From Staphylococcus gallinarum (GTDB taxonomy: Bacteria > Bacillota > Bacilli > Staphylococcales > Staphylococcaceae): a DNA stretch of 64,000 bases. The notes beneath the pieces were generated by a model, which did not search any database, was not told where the DNA came from, and saw only the letters and a program-made list of their open reading frames with translations. Positions 9,135-19,091 of the stretch are shown here, piece by piece. Both the position numbers and the translations under genes were made by a program. Within the stretch, counting starts at the first letter, position 1. Each line of letters opens with the position of its first letter. The stretch is taken from the NCBI RefSeq assembly GCF_000875895.1, contig NZ_JXCF01000010.1:114151-178150 (forward strand), read 5' to 3'.

Positions 9135-9662
9135 CAGAAAAACCCCCAAAAGTTACTTGTCATAAATTAAAATTAATTATAGCATGAATTACATTTTAAA
9201 ATGAATTAAGTCGTAGTTGGAAATGAGATTTGTTTATTAGAGAAGGGATATATGTTGCATTTTTACACTTGGATAGGGTTAATGTTAAAAATTGAGATTA
9301 TAATCAGTTTGAATTTCAACAAAAATTTCTGTGAATTTAAGTGGATTTAAATAGTGAAAAAGTGCATGATGACAGTGTTTAATGTATTTTTATTCATATT
9401 CTTTAGTTTACACTTATCAACAAAAATTGTGTAGAATTTCCGAAATCTCTTTTTTCATTCGACAATTACGTATATAATTAGAAGAGTATGGAAGAGAATA
9501 TCGTATAGCGATGTTCTTTTTATTATATATAATAACGAAATGTGCTTTTTTATTTTTTATCTATAGAAAACGCTTTATTCAGCTAGTGGAAGTGTTTGTT
9601 TTCTAAGTTTTAGAAATAGATAACGTTCTATAATCATATATAAAAGGGGGACTGTGTTTGTT
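9135..9662. other. Long divergent promoter region between GT4 and mqo
   Basis: About 500 bp of AT-rich DNA without a credible ORF. AGAAAACGCTTTAT near 9566 is only a weak cre-like match (about 12 of 15), so I do not call it as a CcpA site. The length suggests a long mqo leader or several control sites, but nothing firm can be read. Confidence 0.5.
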
Positions 9663-11141
9663 ATGAGTACAATACATAGCAAAACAGATGTCATCTTAAT
9701 TGGTGGCGGAATTATGAGTGCAACATTAGGAACTTTATTAAAAGAACTAGCACCTGAAAAAGAAATTAAGATGTTTGAAAGATTGTCTACACCAGCAGAA
9801 GAAAGCACAAATGCATGGAATAATGCGGGCACGGGTCATTCTGCGTTATGCGAATTGAACTATACAAAAGAAAACAAAGATGGATCTATAGATATTGAAA
9901 AAGCGATAAAAATAAATGAGCAATTCCAAATTTCAAAACAATTTTGGAGCCATCTCGTTAAAAAGGGTCAACTTGATCATCCAGAATCATTTATCAAACC
10001 GGTACCACATATGAGTTTTGTACAAGGTGTTAAGAATGTTGATTTCTTAAAAAGACGTGTTAAACAATTAAATAAAAATGTGTTGTTTAGCAATATGGAA
10101 ATTACAGATAATAAAGAAAAAATTGCTGAATGGACACCACTTATCATGGAAGGTCGTACGTCACATGTTCCTATGGCAATTACATATGATAAAACAGGTA
10201 CAGATGTAAACTTCAGTGCGTTGACTAAAAAATTATTCGATAATTTAGCTGATAAACAAGTTGAATTAAATTATAAACATCAAGTTGAAGATTTAAAGCA
10301 ACGTAAAGATGGTGTATGGGAAGTTAAAGTGAAAGACTTAACTTCAAATGAAGTTAAAATATATGAAAGTGACTTTGTCTTTATAGGTGCAGGTGGAGCA
10401 AGTCTACCATTATTACAAAAAACAGGTATAAAAGAATCTAAACATGTCGGCGGCTTCCCTGTAAGTGGCTTATTCTTAGTTTGTAGAGATGAAGCGATTA
10501 CTAAGAAACACTTAGCGAAGGTTTATGGTAAAGCTTCTGTTGGTGCGCCACCGATGTCAGTGCCACATTTAGATACACGTTATATTGATGGCAAGAGAAC
10601 ACTATTATTTGGCCCGTTTGCTGGTTTCTCACCTAAATTCTTAAAGACGGGTTCTAATATGGATTTAATTAAGTCTGTTAAACCAAATAATATTATTACA
10701 ATGTTATCTGCGGGTGTGAAAGAAATTAATTTAACGAAATATTTAATTTCGCAATTAACGTTATCAAATGAAGAACGTATGGAAGATTTAAGAACGTTTG
10801 TACCAAATGCCAAAAGTGAAGATTGGGAAGTAGTTGTTGCTGGACAACGTGTTCAAGTGATTAAGGATACAGAATCTGGTAAGGGTACTTTACAATTTGG
10901 TACTGAAGTAATCACATCAGAAGATGGATCACTATCAGCATTATTAGGTGCATCGCCAGGTGCGTCTACTGCTGTAGATATAATGTTAGATTTATTGAAA
11001 CGCTGTTATAAGGATGAATTTTCAAATTGGGAAGGTAAAATTAAAGAAATTATACCTTCATTTGGACAAAGATTATCAGAAAATGAAGCCTTATATCGAC
11101 AAGTTAATGAAGAAATTAAGCAGAATTTAAAAATTGATTAA
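9663..11141 (+). CDS. mqo: Malate:quinone oxidoreductase
   Basis: A 492-residue FAD-dependent membrane-associated dehydrogenase that oxidises L-malate to oxaloacetate and passes electrons to menaquinone, bypassing soluble malate dehydrogenase. The N-terminal dinucleotide motif is GGGIMSAT (residues 14-21), with the family segment [16 protein letters not shown] following at about 51-66. I start it at ATG 9663 after AAAAGGGGG, not at GTG 9654. A paralogue in S. aureus, once called mqo2, is a lactate:quinone oxidoreductase. The position beside lctP and hssRS matches the copy usually called mqo1, so malate is the likelier substrate, but lactate cannot be excluded from sequence. Confidence 0.88.
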   Translation: MSTIHSKTDVILIGGGIMSATLGTLLKELAPEKEIKMFERLSTPAEESTNAWNNAGTGHSALCELNYTKENKDGSIDIEKAIKINEQFQISKQFWSHLVKKGQLDHPESFIKPVPHMSFVQGVKNVDFLKRRVKQLNKNVLFSNMEITDNKEKIAEWTPLIMEGRTSHVPMAITYDKTGTDVNFSALTKKLFDNLADKQVELNYKHQVEDLKQRKDGVWEVKVKDLTSNEVKIYESDFVFIGAGGASLPLLQKTGIKESKHVGGFPVSGLFLVCRDEAITKKHLAKVYGKASVGAPPMSVPHLDTRYIDGKRTLLFGPFAGFSPKFLKTGSNMDLIKSVKPNNIITMLSAGVKEINLTKYLISQLTLSNEERMEDLRTFVPNAKSEDWEVVVAGQRVQVIKDTESGKGTLQFGTEVITSEDGSLSALLGASPGASTAVDIMLDLLKRCYKDEFSNWEGKIKEIIPSFGQRLSENEALYRQVNEEIKQNLKID

Positions 11142-11226
11142 TAACTATGAGTTTGTCACAGTGTTAATAACAACTGATGGCACTTGTATAGCTGATAAGT
11201 ATATGAGTTTGGGAGATAAATCCTAG

Positions 11227-11266
11227 AAAAAACCAGTAAATGAGATATTCATTTACTGGTTTTTTT
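11227..11266 (+). terminator. Terminator after mqo
   Basis: AACCAGTAAATGA pairs with TCATTTACTGGTT across 5 bases, followed by a T-run. Confidence 0.88.
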
Positions 11267-11366
11267 CGTTTACAATATTATGTTTTACTAACTCGCTATC
11301 TTTAGGTAAGGTGGCAACATATCAGATTTAATCTACAACAATTAAGGCTTGTTAAGTAGTTTCTTC

Positions 11367-11398
11367 TATAAATATTTGACCTAACTTAAATATTTATA
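11367..11398. repeat. Perfect 11-bp inverted repeat
   Basis: TATAAATATTT, a 10-base loop, then AAATATTTATA. It lies between the mqo terminator and the 3' end of hssS. There is no T-run on either side, so it is not a standard terminator; it may be a 3'-end structure of the hssRS mRNA or simply AT-rich symmetry. Confidence 0.5.
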
Positions 11399-11448
11399 GG
11401 AATACGCTCAAAATAAGAAAATTTGTAAGTTTGTATAACATAATTAAT

Positions 11449-12834
11449 TTAATCTGTATGCCTTGTGTTATTACGAGGTAATGAGATGGTAAAACTAGTG
11501 CCAATTTGTGGCTTGCTGTCTACCTTAATTGTGCCATCATGCAATTCAATAATCGCTTTAGTTATTGCCATGCCTAGCCCATTACTATTATCATTACTAC
11601 GTACTTTAAAGAAACGTTCGAATAGCCTTTCTTGTGTTTCTAGTGACATGCCTTCGCCTTCATCTGTAATAGAACAAATAATCTCATCTTGAGTTGATGT
11701 TAAATTAATTTCTATTACGCCATGTTGATGGGAATATTTAATCGCGTTAGTAATGATATTTTGAAATGCTTGATGTAACAAACGTTCATTTCCAATCAAT
11801 GCAACTGTTGCTAATTCTGTCATAATCATTAATTCCTTTTGATTTGCGGAAAATTGCTCATGACGAATAATATTTTGTAATAAATCCTTTAACTGAATGG
11901 TGTCTGTAAAGGTTAAGTGCTCAGCATTATCCAACTCTGATAATAATAGTAGTGCTTTTGTTAGGTCGCTTAAACGTGTTGTAATTTGATGAATTTCATC
12001 AATATAGTGATTAGCAGTTTCATGGTCTTTACTATACTTTAATTGATCCAATAAATGATGGATATGTGTGAGGGGGGTCTTAATCTCATGGGAGACATTT
12101 TGCACAAAGTACTGTCTCATATCGTCGAGTTGCTTAAGTGACTGACGCATAGTTTCAAAACGATATTGTAGTGTTCCTAATTCATCATGCCTAGTAATTC
12201 GAATCGGTTTACTGAAATCGCCATTCATCAAATATTCAGTTGCTCTTTTGAGTTGTTGTACAGGTTTTATAATGGAATAAGTAGATGTGATGGTGAGAAT
12301 AATTGATATAAATAGTAACAAACTAATTAATATAGCTAAAAATATTCTGAATTCACCAAACGTTTTACCAATATCAGGTCTCATAAAGACCGCTAAATGT
12401 TGTTTATGCGATTTGAATTGTACTCCGACAGTATTTTTAGTCGTGTTATCAAAAAATCCTGTCACAATTGGATTATATGGAAGATGTTTAATTCCATGAT
12501 ATGCCTTACCGTCTAAAACATCCTTAATTGCTTGTGTAGAAACATTATCTGTACGAAATCTTTCTCCATAAAAATGCTTCTCACCTGAAGACGAAACGGT
12601 CATAATTTGATAATTCATTTCTCCTAGGTGCTTAAAGTAAGGTTTCAAGTTACTCATATTGGCATCTTGTTGAAAACTTTTTGCATCTTTAAGTGTGCGC
12701 ATAATTTTAGCATCGTTATTCGCTTTAAGCGTATTATGATAAATAATATTTGTTATGAAAAAACTGATAATAGCACTTAATAGCATGACGACAATCGTAT
12801 AAATTGCAATTCTAATGTACAGTGATCTAAACAT
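11449..12834 (-). CDS. hssS: Haem sensor histidine kinase HssS
   Basis: A 461-residue membrane kinase. Two transmembrane segments (about 8-31 and 164-185) bracket a 130-residue extracellular sensor. A HAMP linker, the phosphoacceptor SHE with His249, and a HATPase domain (NAITNAIKYS-type N box, GEGMS G1, GLGMA G2) follow. His249 is the position I recall for S. aureus HssS. It senses excess haem and phosphorylates HssR. The start overlaps the end of hssR by 8 bp, indicating translational coupling. The context (divergent hrtBA with an HssR site) makes the assignment firm. Confidence 0.95.
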   Translation of the reverse strand: MFRSLYIRIAIYTIVVMLLSAIISFFITNIIYHNTLKANNDAKIMRTLKDAKSFQQDANMSNLKPYFKHLGEMNYQIMTVSSSGEKHFYGERFRTDNVSTQAIKDVLDGKAYHGIKHLPYNPIVTGFFDNTTKNTVGVQFKSHKQHLAVFMRPDIGKTFGEFRIFLAILISLLLFISIILTITSTYSIIKPVQQLKRATEYLMNGDFSKPIRITRHDELGTLQYRFETMRQSLKQLDDMRQYFVQNVSHEIKTPLTHIHHLLDQLKYSKDHETANHYIDEIHQITTRLSDLTKALLLLSELDNAEHLTFTDTIQLKDLLQNIIRHEQFSANQKELMIMTELATVALIGNERLLHQAFQNIITNAIKYSHQHGVIEINLTSTQDEIICSITDEGEGMSLETQERLFERFFKVRSNDNSNGLGMAITKAIIELHDGTIKVDSKPQIGTSFTISLPRNNTRHTD

Positions 12835-13501
12835 AATCTGTCACCTTATAACCTAAACCGCGAACAGTTTGAATTTTTACGGATGTTTGAAGTTTCTCTA
12901 AACGTTTTCTGAGTCTTTTAATATGGACATCCACCGTTCTTTCATCACCCGCATAGTCAAAACCCCATATTCGTTCAATTAAGTCATCCCTATGAAATAC
13001 CTGTTTAGGGTGAGAAACCAACAGGAATAATAATTGAAATTCTTTATTAGGCAAATACATGGTTTTTGAATTTGCTGTAATTTCTAAATATGCTTGATTT
13101 AAAGTTAAATTGCCAAAAGTTAATTCATTTTGAGCATTGATATTATAACGCTTAAGTACCGCTTTAATTCTAAAGATTAATTCCTTAACTTCAAAGGGTT
13201 TCGTAACATAATCGTCAGTTCCGGTTAAATAAGCTTGTTCTTTATCACTCAAGGCATCACGTGCAGTGAGCATGATTACCGGTAATTGATAATCTTCCTT
13301 TAAATGCTGGCATAATTCAAATCCATTCATGCCATCCATCATAATATCAACAATAGCAATATCGACTTGATTATGCTCTAAATATTTTAGGGCAGATTCA
13401 GCATTTACATGGATTGCTGTATCTATACTTTCATTCTTAACATGTTTAGCTACATAATCTAAGATTTGTGTATCATCATCAACGATTAAACAAGTGGGCA
13501 T
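12827..13501 (-). CDS. hssR: Response regulator HssR
   Basis: A 224-residue OmpR-family regulator. The receiver domain has VDDD at 7-10, phosphoacceptor Asp52 in VDIMMDG, the TARD switch region and the KPF lysine. The C-terminal winged helix includes the RTVDVHIKRLRKRL recognition region. When phosphorylated by HssS it activates the divergent hrtBA operon through a direct repeat (13582-13601). It is first in the hssRS operon and overlaps hssS by 8 bp. Confidence 0.96.
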   Translation of the reverse strand: MPTCLIVDDDTQILDYVAKHVKNESIDTAIHVNAESALKYLEHNQVDIAIVDIMMDGMNGFELCQHLKEDYQLPVIMLTARDALSDKEQAYLTGTDDYVTKPFEVKELIFRIKAVLKRYNINAQNELTFGNLTLNQAYLEITANSKTMYLPNKEFQLLFLLVSHPKQVFHRDDLIERIWGFDYAGDERTVDVHIKRLRKRLEKLQTSVKIQTVRGLGYKVTDYV

Positions 13502-13581
13502 CTTTTACGTCTCCTCCATTAGTTTATTGTAATTATAAACATAACTATAACTACTAAACAAATTTCCAAATATGCACATCA

Positions 13582-13601
13582 GTTCATATTGAGTTCATAT
13601 A
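13582..13601 (+). promoter_or_regulatory. HssR-binding direct repeat of hrtBA
   Basis: GTTCATATT at 13582-13590 and GTTCATATA at 13593-13601, spaced by two bases. This is the known HssR direct-repeat pattern and lies about 50 bp before hrtB. Confidence 0.92.
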
Positions 13602-13651
13602 AGCGTTGTAACTTTATTAATATAACAACGAATAGGGAGTGAATTTTCAAT

Positions 13652-14704
13652 ATGAAACTTGCATGGAAAGAAATGAAATATTATAGATTTCGTTATATTT
13701 TAATTATGTTTATCATTTTGTTACTTGCAACAATGGTGTTATTTATCAGCGGACTTGCTCAAGGTTTAGCTAGAGAGAATGTGTCACTATTGGATAATAT
13801 GAAAGCACAAAAATTTGTGATGGAGGACAATAAAAAACCACAATTAGAACAATCCAATATTCAACACCACAAACAACAAGAGATTGAACAAATCATTAAT
13901 CAACAACCATTACAACTTGCCTCACAAACATTGAAATTAAATGATAATGAAGAGACAGTTACGATGATTAATTTGTTAGAACAAGACAAACCTCAATTAA
14001 TTAAAGGTAGTTATCCAACGAAAAATAATGAGATAGCAATTAATGAAAAACTAAAGGCACAAGGTCTGACTATTGGTGATCAAGTGCAATTGAAATCAGG
14101 CACAAAGTTAAAAGTTACCGGTGAGATAAACGATACGATGTACGCACACAGCTCAGTTGTAGTGATTTCAAATCAAGGGTTCAACAAATTAAATACAAAG
14201 GCGAGTACGGTTTATCCATTAATAAATATATCTAAAAAAGATCAACAAGCATTGAAAAAAATATCTGGTATAGCTATTAATGATAAGGCAGATGTTAAAA
14301 ATGCGATACCTAGTTATCAGGCAGAACAGTCACCATTAAATATGATGGTAATCAGTTTATTTGTTATTTCAGCAATTGTACTTACAGCTTTCTTCTATGT
14401 AATGACAATACAAAAGACCGCTGAGATAGGTATATTAAAAGCGATTGGTATAAGCACACGTCACCTCATCAATGCATTATTAGTACAGATTATTGGAACG
14501 ACAATGGTTAGCACTATTGTTGCGATTGGGATTATTTTACTATTATCTACCATAATGCCAGTGACGATGCCATTTCATATTACATTATTAAATTTATTAT
14601 TAGTATTTTCGGTATTTATTGTAGTTGCTGTGATAGGTGCATTATTATCTTTAATTAAATTATTTAACGTGGATCCAATAGAAGCTATAGGGGGAAGAGA
14701 ATAG
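13652..14704 (+). CDS. hrtB: Haem exporter permease HrtB
   Basis: A 350-residue FtsX/MacB-type permease: one N-terminal transmembrane helix (about 15-37), a periplasm-facing domain of roughly 190 residues, then three C-terminal helices (about 229-335) with the ILKAIGIS coupling segment between them. With HrtA it forms the ABC exporter that relieves haem toxicity. Its stop codon shares one base with the GTG start of hrtA. It is preceded by the HssR direct repeat. Confidence 0.95.
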   Translation: MKLAWKEMKYYRFRYILIMFIILLLATMVLFISGLAQGLARENVSLLDNMKAQKFVMEDNKKPQLEQSNIQHHKQQEIEQIINQQPLQLASQTLKLNDNEETVTMINLLEQDKPQLIKGSYPTKNNEIAINEKLKAQGLTIGDQVQLKSGTKLKVTGEINDTMYAHSSVVVISNQGFNKLNTKASTVYPLINISKKDQQALKKISGIAINDKADVKNAIPSYQAEQSPLNMMVISLFVISAIVLTAFFYVMTIQKTAEIGILKAIGISTRHLINALLVQIIGTTMVSTIVAIGIILLLSTIMPVTMPFHITLLNLLLVFSVFIVVAVIGALLSLIKLFNVDPIEAIGGRE

Positions 14705-15372
14705 TGAGTTTAATAGTTAAAGAAGTTCATAAATCATTTGGTAATGGATCATCAGAAACGCGCGTTTTAAAGGGAGTTAATTTTACTGCAAAAAATGGAC
14801 AATTTATTATATTAAATGGTTCTTCAGGTTCGGGAAAGACAACGTTACTAAATATATTAGGTGGATTATTAACGCAAAGTGCTGGTGAAATTATATACAA
14901 TGACCATGCAATGTATAATGATTTGAAGAAGGCGAGTAGCATGCGTTTACATGATATAGGATTTATCTTTCAATCTTCACATTTGATACCTTATTTAACA
15001 GTGATAGATCAATTAGTCACTGTAGGGATAGAAGCGGGAATGTCTAAACGAGAAGCGAAGGATAGAGCACGACAACTATTAACACGTATTGGTTTGCAAC
15101 ATCGGTTAGACGCTTATCCTAATATGTTATCGGGTGGAGAGAAACAAAGGGTTGCAATTATGAGAGCGTTTATGAATCAACCGAAGTTAATTCTAGCTGA
15201 TGAACCAACTGCTAGTTTAGATGCAAAACGTGCAACAGAAGTAGTTGAAATGATCGCTAATGAAGTTAAGACGCAAGGGTTAATTGGAATAATGATTACA
15301 CATGATCGACGCTTATTTTCATATGCTGATCAGTTAATCGAATTAGATGAAGGCAAAGTGATTTCAAATTAA
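14704..15372 (+). CDS. hrtA: Haem exporter ATPase HrtA
   Basis: A 222-residue ABC ATPase of the MacB/LolD type. Walker A is GSSGSGKTT (39-47), the signature LSGGEKQR (142-149), Walker [10 protein letters not shown] (162-170), and the H-loop histidine is in ITHD. It energises HrtB. The start is GTG 14704, overlapping the hrtB stop by one base, with its ribosome site (GGGGGAAGAG) inside hrtB. Confidence 0.95.
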   Translation: MSLIVKEVHKSFGNGSSETRVLKGVNFTAKNGQFIILNGSSGSGKTTLLNILGGLLTQSAGEIIYNDHAMYNDLKKASSMRLHDIGFIFQSSHLIPYLTVIDQLVTVGIEAGMSKREAKDRARQLLTRIGLQHRLDAYPNMLSGGEKQRVAIMRAFMNQPKLILADEPTASLDAKRATEVVEMIANEVKTQGLIGIMITHDRRLFSYADQLIELDEGKVISN

Positions 15373-15410
15373 TCAAAAATAGAGTGTTTGCGTTATTGTG
15401 AAATAAGTAA

Positions 15411-15465
15411 GAGGTTGAGACATCGTTATTCTAATGTAATAACGATGTCTCAACCTCATTTTTTT
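15411..15465. terminator. Strong bidirectional terminator
   Basis: A perfect 20-bp stem (GAGGTTGAGACATCGTTATT and its complement) with a 7-base loop, followed by a T-run. It separates hrtA from the convergent DUF218 gene. Confidence 0.93.
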
Positions 15466-16435
15466 ACCAAGTTGGAATATGCCATAAAGCCATGATGCAA
15501 ATAAAGAATAATGAAGCAAAATAGATTGTTAAAATGAATTTATATTGATACATTAACGCTAAAAAGTCTCTGACTAAGGCGATTTCTAAGAAGTGATAGG
15601 GTGTATGACTACCTGCACCAGAGAGTTTTAAGTGGAATTTTTGTCCAAATCTCAGTGCACGTAATATATGGAATTGGCTCGTGATGCAAATGATAGACTT
15701 TGACCTATCTTGTATGTTGTTTAATAGTGCAGTTGTGTACTGAATATTTTCAAAGGTACTCGTAGATCGGTCTTCCATAATGATTTGAGATTTAGGTACA
15801 CCATGATCAACTAGATATCTACTCATTGCTAAGGCTTCGGATATTGGCTCGTCTGGACCTTGGCCACCACTGACAATTATTGTTGCTGTTGGATGTTCAT
15901 TAAAAATATCGAGCGCTTTATTGAGTCGTTCTCCTAACATTGGTGTAACACGTTCTGTGAAAATACCAGCTCCCAATATAAGTATTATATCAATTTCTTT
16001 GTTAACCGATACTCTTGAGAAACTTGATGTACATACGGCGTAACATAAAAATGCATAAATAGTACTAAAGGCAATAGCAGCTAGCCAATAAAAGATAGCA
16101 TTAAACGCAATGGGTATTAAAGAGATATATGCACAAGCAGCAGCAAATAAACCAACTTTATAAATGATTTTTCCAAGACGCTGTAAAAATAAGCGACCTG
16201 CAGCAATATATCTTAAATTATTGTGTCTATAGCAAAGTGTCGCTATACCGATTGCCATAGCTATTAATAAAGCAATGGGGTATGTATGAGCGCCAATGTT
16301 AATTATTATAACGATAAATCCTAATATTACCTGGGTAATAAAAAAATTAAGACGAACGAATAGATTAATATTAAAAGTCATGCCAATGCATATGACAATA
16401 ATCATAAAGGATAATAATATAGGGAGTATGTTCAT
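15464..16435 (-). CDS. DUF218 (YdcF/ElyC/SanA-like) membrane protein
   Basis: A 323-residue protein. Four or five hydrophobic segments fill residues 1-135. A DUF218 domain follows (about 147-290) with ILGAGIF, SGGQG (189-193) and EDRSTSTFEN (221-230), and a last transmembrane helix ends the protein. Members of this family are linked to envelope biogenesis and vancomycin sensitivity in enteric bacteria (SanA, ElyC); the biochemical activity is unsettled. The ATG follows GAGGTGACAC. It is convergent with hrtBA and divergent from tcaR. Confidence 0.85.
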   Translation of the reverse strand: MNILPILLSFMIIVICIGMTFNINLFVRLNFFITQVILGFIVIIINIGAHTYPIALLIAMAIGIATLCYRHNNLRYIAAGRLFLQRLGKIIYKVGLFAAACAYISLIPIAFNAIFYWLAAIAFSTIYAFLCYAVCTSSFSRVSVNKEIDIILILGAGIFTERVTPMLGERLNKALDIFNEHPTATIIVSGGQGPDEPISEALAMSRYLVDHGVPKSQIIMEDRSTSTFENIQYTTALLNNIQDRSKSIICITSQFHILRALRFGQKFHLKLSGAGSHTPYHFLEIALVRDFLALMYQYKFILTIYFASLFFICIMALWHIPTW

Positions 16436-16638
16436 GTGTCACCTCGTATTACAATTGTATATTTAATGTAAGTTATACCGCTTAAATTAGCAAATGTAAT
16501 TATTATTTTAGACTGAATGTATGGAAAATTTGTAGAAATTAACGATTCTTATGAAAAGGTTTACAATATTAGTTATATAAATGTATATTTGAATAAATTA
16601 GAATAAGGTAATAACAGGGGATATAGAGGTGACGAAAC

Positions 16639-17103
16639 ATGGTAAAAGATATAAATAACCATATTGAATTTATGAAAGAATTTTTAAATGATATAAATAC
16701 GTTATTAGCAAATCTATCTGTTAAAATACGTGAAGAATATCATGTCTCTAAAGAACAGGCATATGTCATTAGAATGTTAGAACATGAGAAGGCACTGTCT
16801 TTGACTGAAATAACTGAGAGACAAGGTGTAAATAAAGCTGCAGTAAGTCGCAGAATAAAGAAACTCATCAATGCTGGATTAGTACAATGGGATAAATCAG
16901 AAGAAAGTATGGATCAAAGAATGAAATATATCAAGCTTACGGAATTGGGAAAGCAATTTAACATTGAAAGTAAGCAAGTCATTAGTGATATTGTAGGCAA
17001 TCTTTCCAGTGATCTGTCAGATGAACAAATAGAACAAGCACGTTATGTTTTAGAAATAATTGATCATAGAATAAAGCAAGTTAATATTGAGAATAACTTT
17101 TAG
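16639..17103 (+). CDS. tcaR: MarR-family regulator TcaR
   Basis: A 154-residue MarR protein. The winged helix is around residues 54-95, with SLTEITERQGVNKAAVSRR as helix-turn-helix, and alpha-helical dimerisation ends flank it. TcaR in S. aureus and S. epidermidis affects teicoplanin response, biofilm (ica) genes and SarS. It sits directly ahead of tcaA and tcaB in the usual order. The ATG is at 16639 with GAGGTGACGAAAC upstream. Confidence 0.92.
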   Translation: MVKDINNHIEFMKEFLNDINTLLANLSVKIREEYHVSKEQAYVIRMLEHEKALSLTEITERQGVNKAAVSRRIKKLINAGLVQWDKSEESMDQRMKYIKLTELGKQFNIESKQVISDIVGNLSSDLSDEQIEQARYVLEIIDHRIKQVNIENNF

Positions 17104-17407
17104 TGACGACAAATCTAATTTAGTTTACTTATGATATATTTTGTAGCAATTGAAGTTTAAGTGACGATTGACGCTTATTTATAAAGTGACAATCGTTTTA
17201 TTATGTCAATTGATCACTTCTTTAAGACTAAATACGTATATCAATTTTTACCGATTAAATTTATAATAAAAAAGGATATCTATAGAAATTGCTTTTTAGC
17301 AATTACATTACAAATTACTAACAATCTATAGAATGATATAGTTTCACGTTGTGTTATGTTAAAATAACGAGATAGTGTAAAAAATTCAGGATTACAGAGG
17401 TGATAAA
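17104..17407. other. tcaR-tcaA intergenic region
   Basis: 304 bp without an ORF. GTGACGATTG and CAATCGTTT (about 17161-17200) can form a modest stem that could end tcaR, and a T-rich run follows. The remainder presumably holds the tcaA promoter; I cannot place it with confidence. Confidence 0.5.
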
Positions 17408-18799
17408 ATGCAAAAATGTCCTGAGTGTGGGGGAAATATGCGAGATGGACAAAGAAAATGTCGTCATTGTGGCCATCGAATTAAAGGGCGAGCGAATGAT
17501 AACGAAATGACGAGAGCAACTAAAGAAAGTAATTCTACATCTAATTTGAAAATACGTAAAATTATACCCTTTGGAATTGCATTTTTTATCATTGTTTTAC
17601 TTATTATTATTTTCTTTTTGGTTAGGAATTTTAACTCTCCTGAGGCTCAATCTGAAATATTAATCAATGCAATTGAAAATAATGATACGCAAAAGCTTTC
17701 TACGTTATTAAGTTCACAAAATAATAGTGTTGATGAAAATGAAGCAACAGCATATATAAAATATATTAAAAAAGAAGTCGGTATGAAGCAATTTGTTAAA
17801 GACGTCAATAACAAGATTACTAAGCTTAATAAGAGTTCGACGAAAGAAGCGGGCTTCGTAACAGCTAAAAATGGTGAGAAGGTATTGCGAATTAGTAAAA
17901 ATGGACGCCGCTATTTCTTGTTCGACAATATGAGCTTTACTGCACCAACGAAAGAGGCAATTGTTAAGCCGAAATACGATACTACATATAAATTTAAATC
18001 ACAAGATAAACAAAAAACAGTAGTAGCTGATAAGAATAAGACCACTTCCTTAGGTAAGTTTATTCCAGGTGATTATGAACTTGATGCTAAAAAGGAAATG
18101 GAAAATGGACAATTCAGTGGTCAGTTGAAATTTAACTTTAACAATAGTAATAATGAAACAATTGACGTTACTGAAGACTTTAATGAAGCATATATTCAAG
18201 TAGAATTGAACGGAGCTAGTAACATTGATAAAAATACAGTTAAAGTCAAAATAAATGATAAGACCTATAAATACAAAAAGGATAAATCATATGGTCCATA
18301 TCCAAAAACACAAGAAGTTACGATTTCTGCAGAGGGACAAGCTAAAAAGAAAACATTTAAGTCATCTGCAACAACTGTAAAAACAGATAATCTTCGTGAT
18401 AATACCCATGTTTCATTGAATTTTGATGAAGATGAAATTGATAAATATGTAAAGAAAAAAGAGAAAGAAGAAAACAGTTTTAGAAATAAGGTTGTTAATT
18501 TTTTCGGTAAATATACAACTGCACTCAACAGTGCAAGTAGTCAAAATGATTTCAGCGTAATATCAGATTACTTAAAGAAGAATTCAGCAAACTATAAAGA
18601 AACTAAAAAAGATATAGCATCTCAAAATGCTTTATATATTCAACAACCTCAGATTACAGATATCGTACGTGTTGGAAAAACATTTTATGTGACGGGTCAA
18701 ACCTTCAAGGCGAATGGTGAATATGGTAATGTTAACTACGAATTAGAAGGTAGTAAAGATGCTGATGATTTAAAGGTAGTAAATTATAGTGAATCATAG
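17408..18799 (+). CDS. tcaA: Membrane protein TcaA
   Basis: A 463-residue protein. An N-terminal zinc ribbon has Cys4, Cys7, Cys18 and Cys21, one transmembrane helix spans about residues 51-73, and a large extracellular part ends in an NTF2-like domain. TcaA influences teicoplanin susceptibility, and in S. aureus it is also tied to wall architecture and serum survival. The cytosolic zinc ribbon with an extracellular body is the standard layout. The ATG is 8 bases after GAGG. It is followed by a terminator, so tcaB probably has its own promoter. Confidence 0.93.
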   Translation: MQKCPECGGNMRDGQRKCRHCGHRIKGRANDNEMTRATKESNSTSNLKIRKIIPFGIAFFIIVLLIIIFFLVRNFNSPEAQSEILINAIENNDTQKLSTLLSSQNNSVDENEATAYIKYIKKEVGMKQFVKDVNNKITKLNKSSTKEAGFVTAKNGEKVLRISKNGRRYFLFDNMSFTAPTKEAIVKPKYDTTYKFKSQDKQKTVVADKNKTTSLGKFIPGDYELDAKKEMENGQFSGQLKFNFNNSNNETIDVTEDFNEAYIQVELNGASNIDKNTVKVKINDKTYKYKKDKSYGPYPKTQEVTISAEGQAKKKTFKSSATTVKTDNLRDNTHVSLNFDEDEIDKYVKKKEKEENSFRNKVVNFFGKYTTALNSASSQNDFSVISDYLKKNSANYKETKKDIASQNALYIQQPQITDIVRVGKTFYVTGQTFKANGEYGNVNYELEGSKDADDLKVVNYSES

Positions 18800-18816
18800 T
18801 TGAAAACATACTCAGA

Positions 18817-18866
18817 ATAGTGGTGAAGTTGTCTATAACAATAGATGACTTCGCTACTATTTTTTA
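18817..18866 (+). terminator. Terminator after tcaA
   Basis: ATAGTGGTGAAGTTGTCTAT folds against ATAGATGACTTCGCTACTAT across four bases, followed by a T-run. Confidence 0.82.
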
Positions 18867-19091
18867 TATTACAAGTATAGAACAAAGTGAATAATTATAT
18901 ACAATCAACTGAAATGAAAACTTTTTTGAATATATTGTAGTAAGGTATTTAAAAAGTCATGCGCTAAAGATATAATTAATAGCAATTAACTGTTGAACGG
19001 AAATTTGAACTACAACAGTACGACAAAATAATATACTTCAAATAGGCTGTAGAAACATTGGCAGCCTAAATTTATTTATAGGAGCGTTTAA

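Noticed and set aside
9566..9580. cre site upstream of mqo
   Set aside because: Only about 12 of 15 positions match, and the critical end bases differ.
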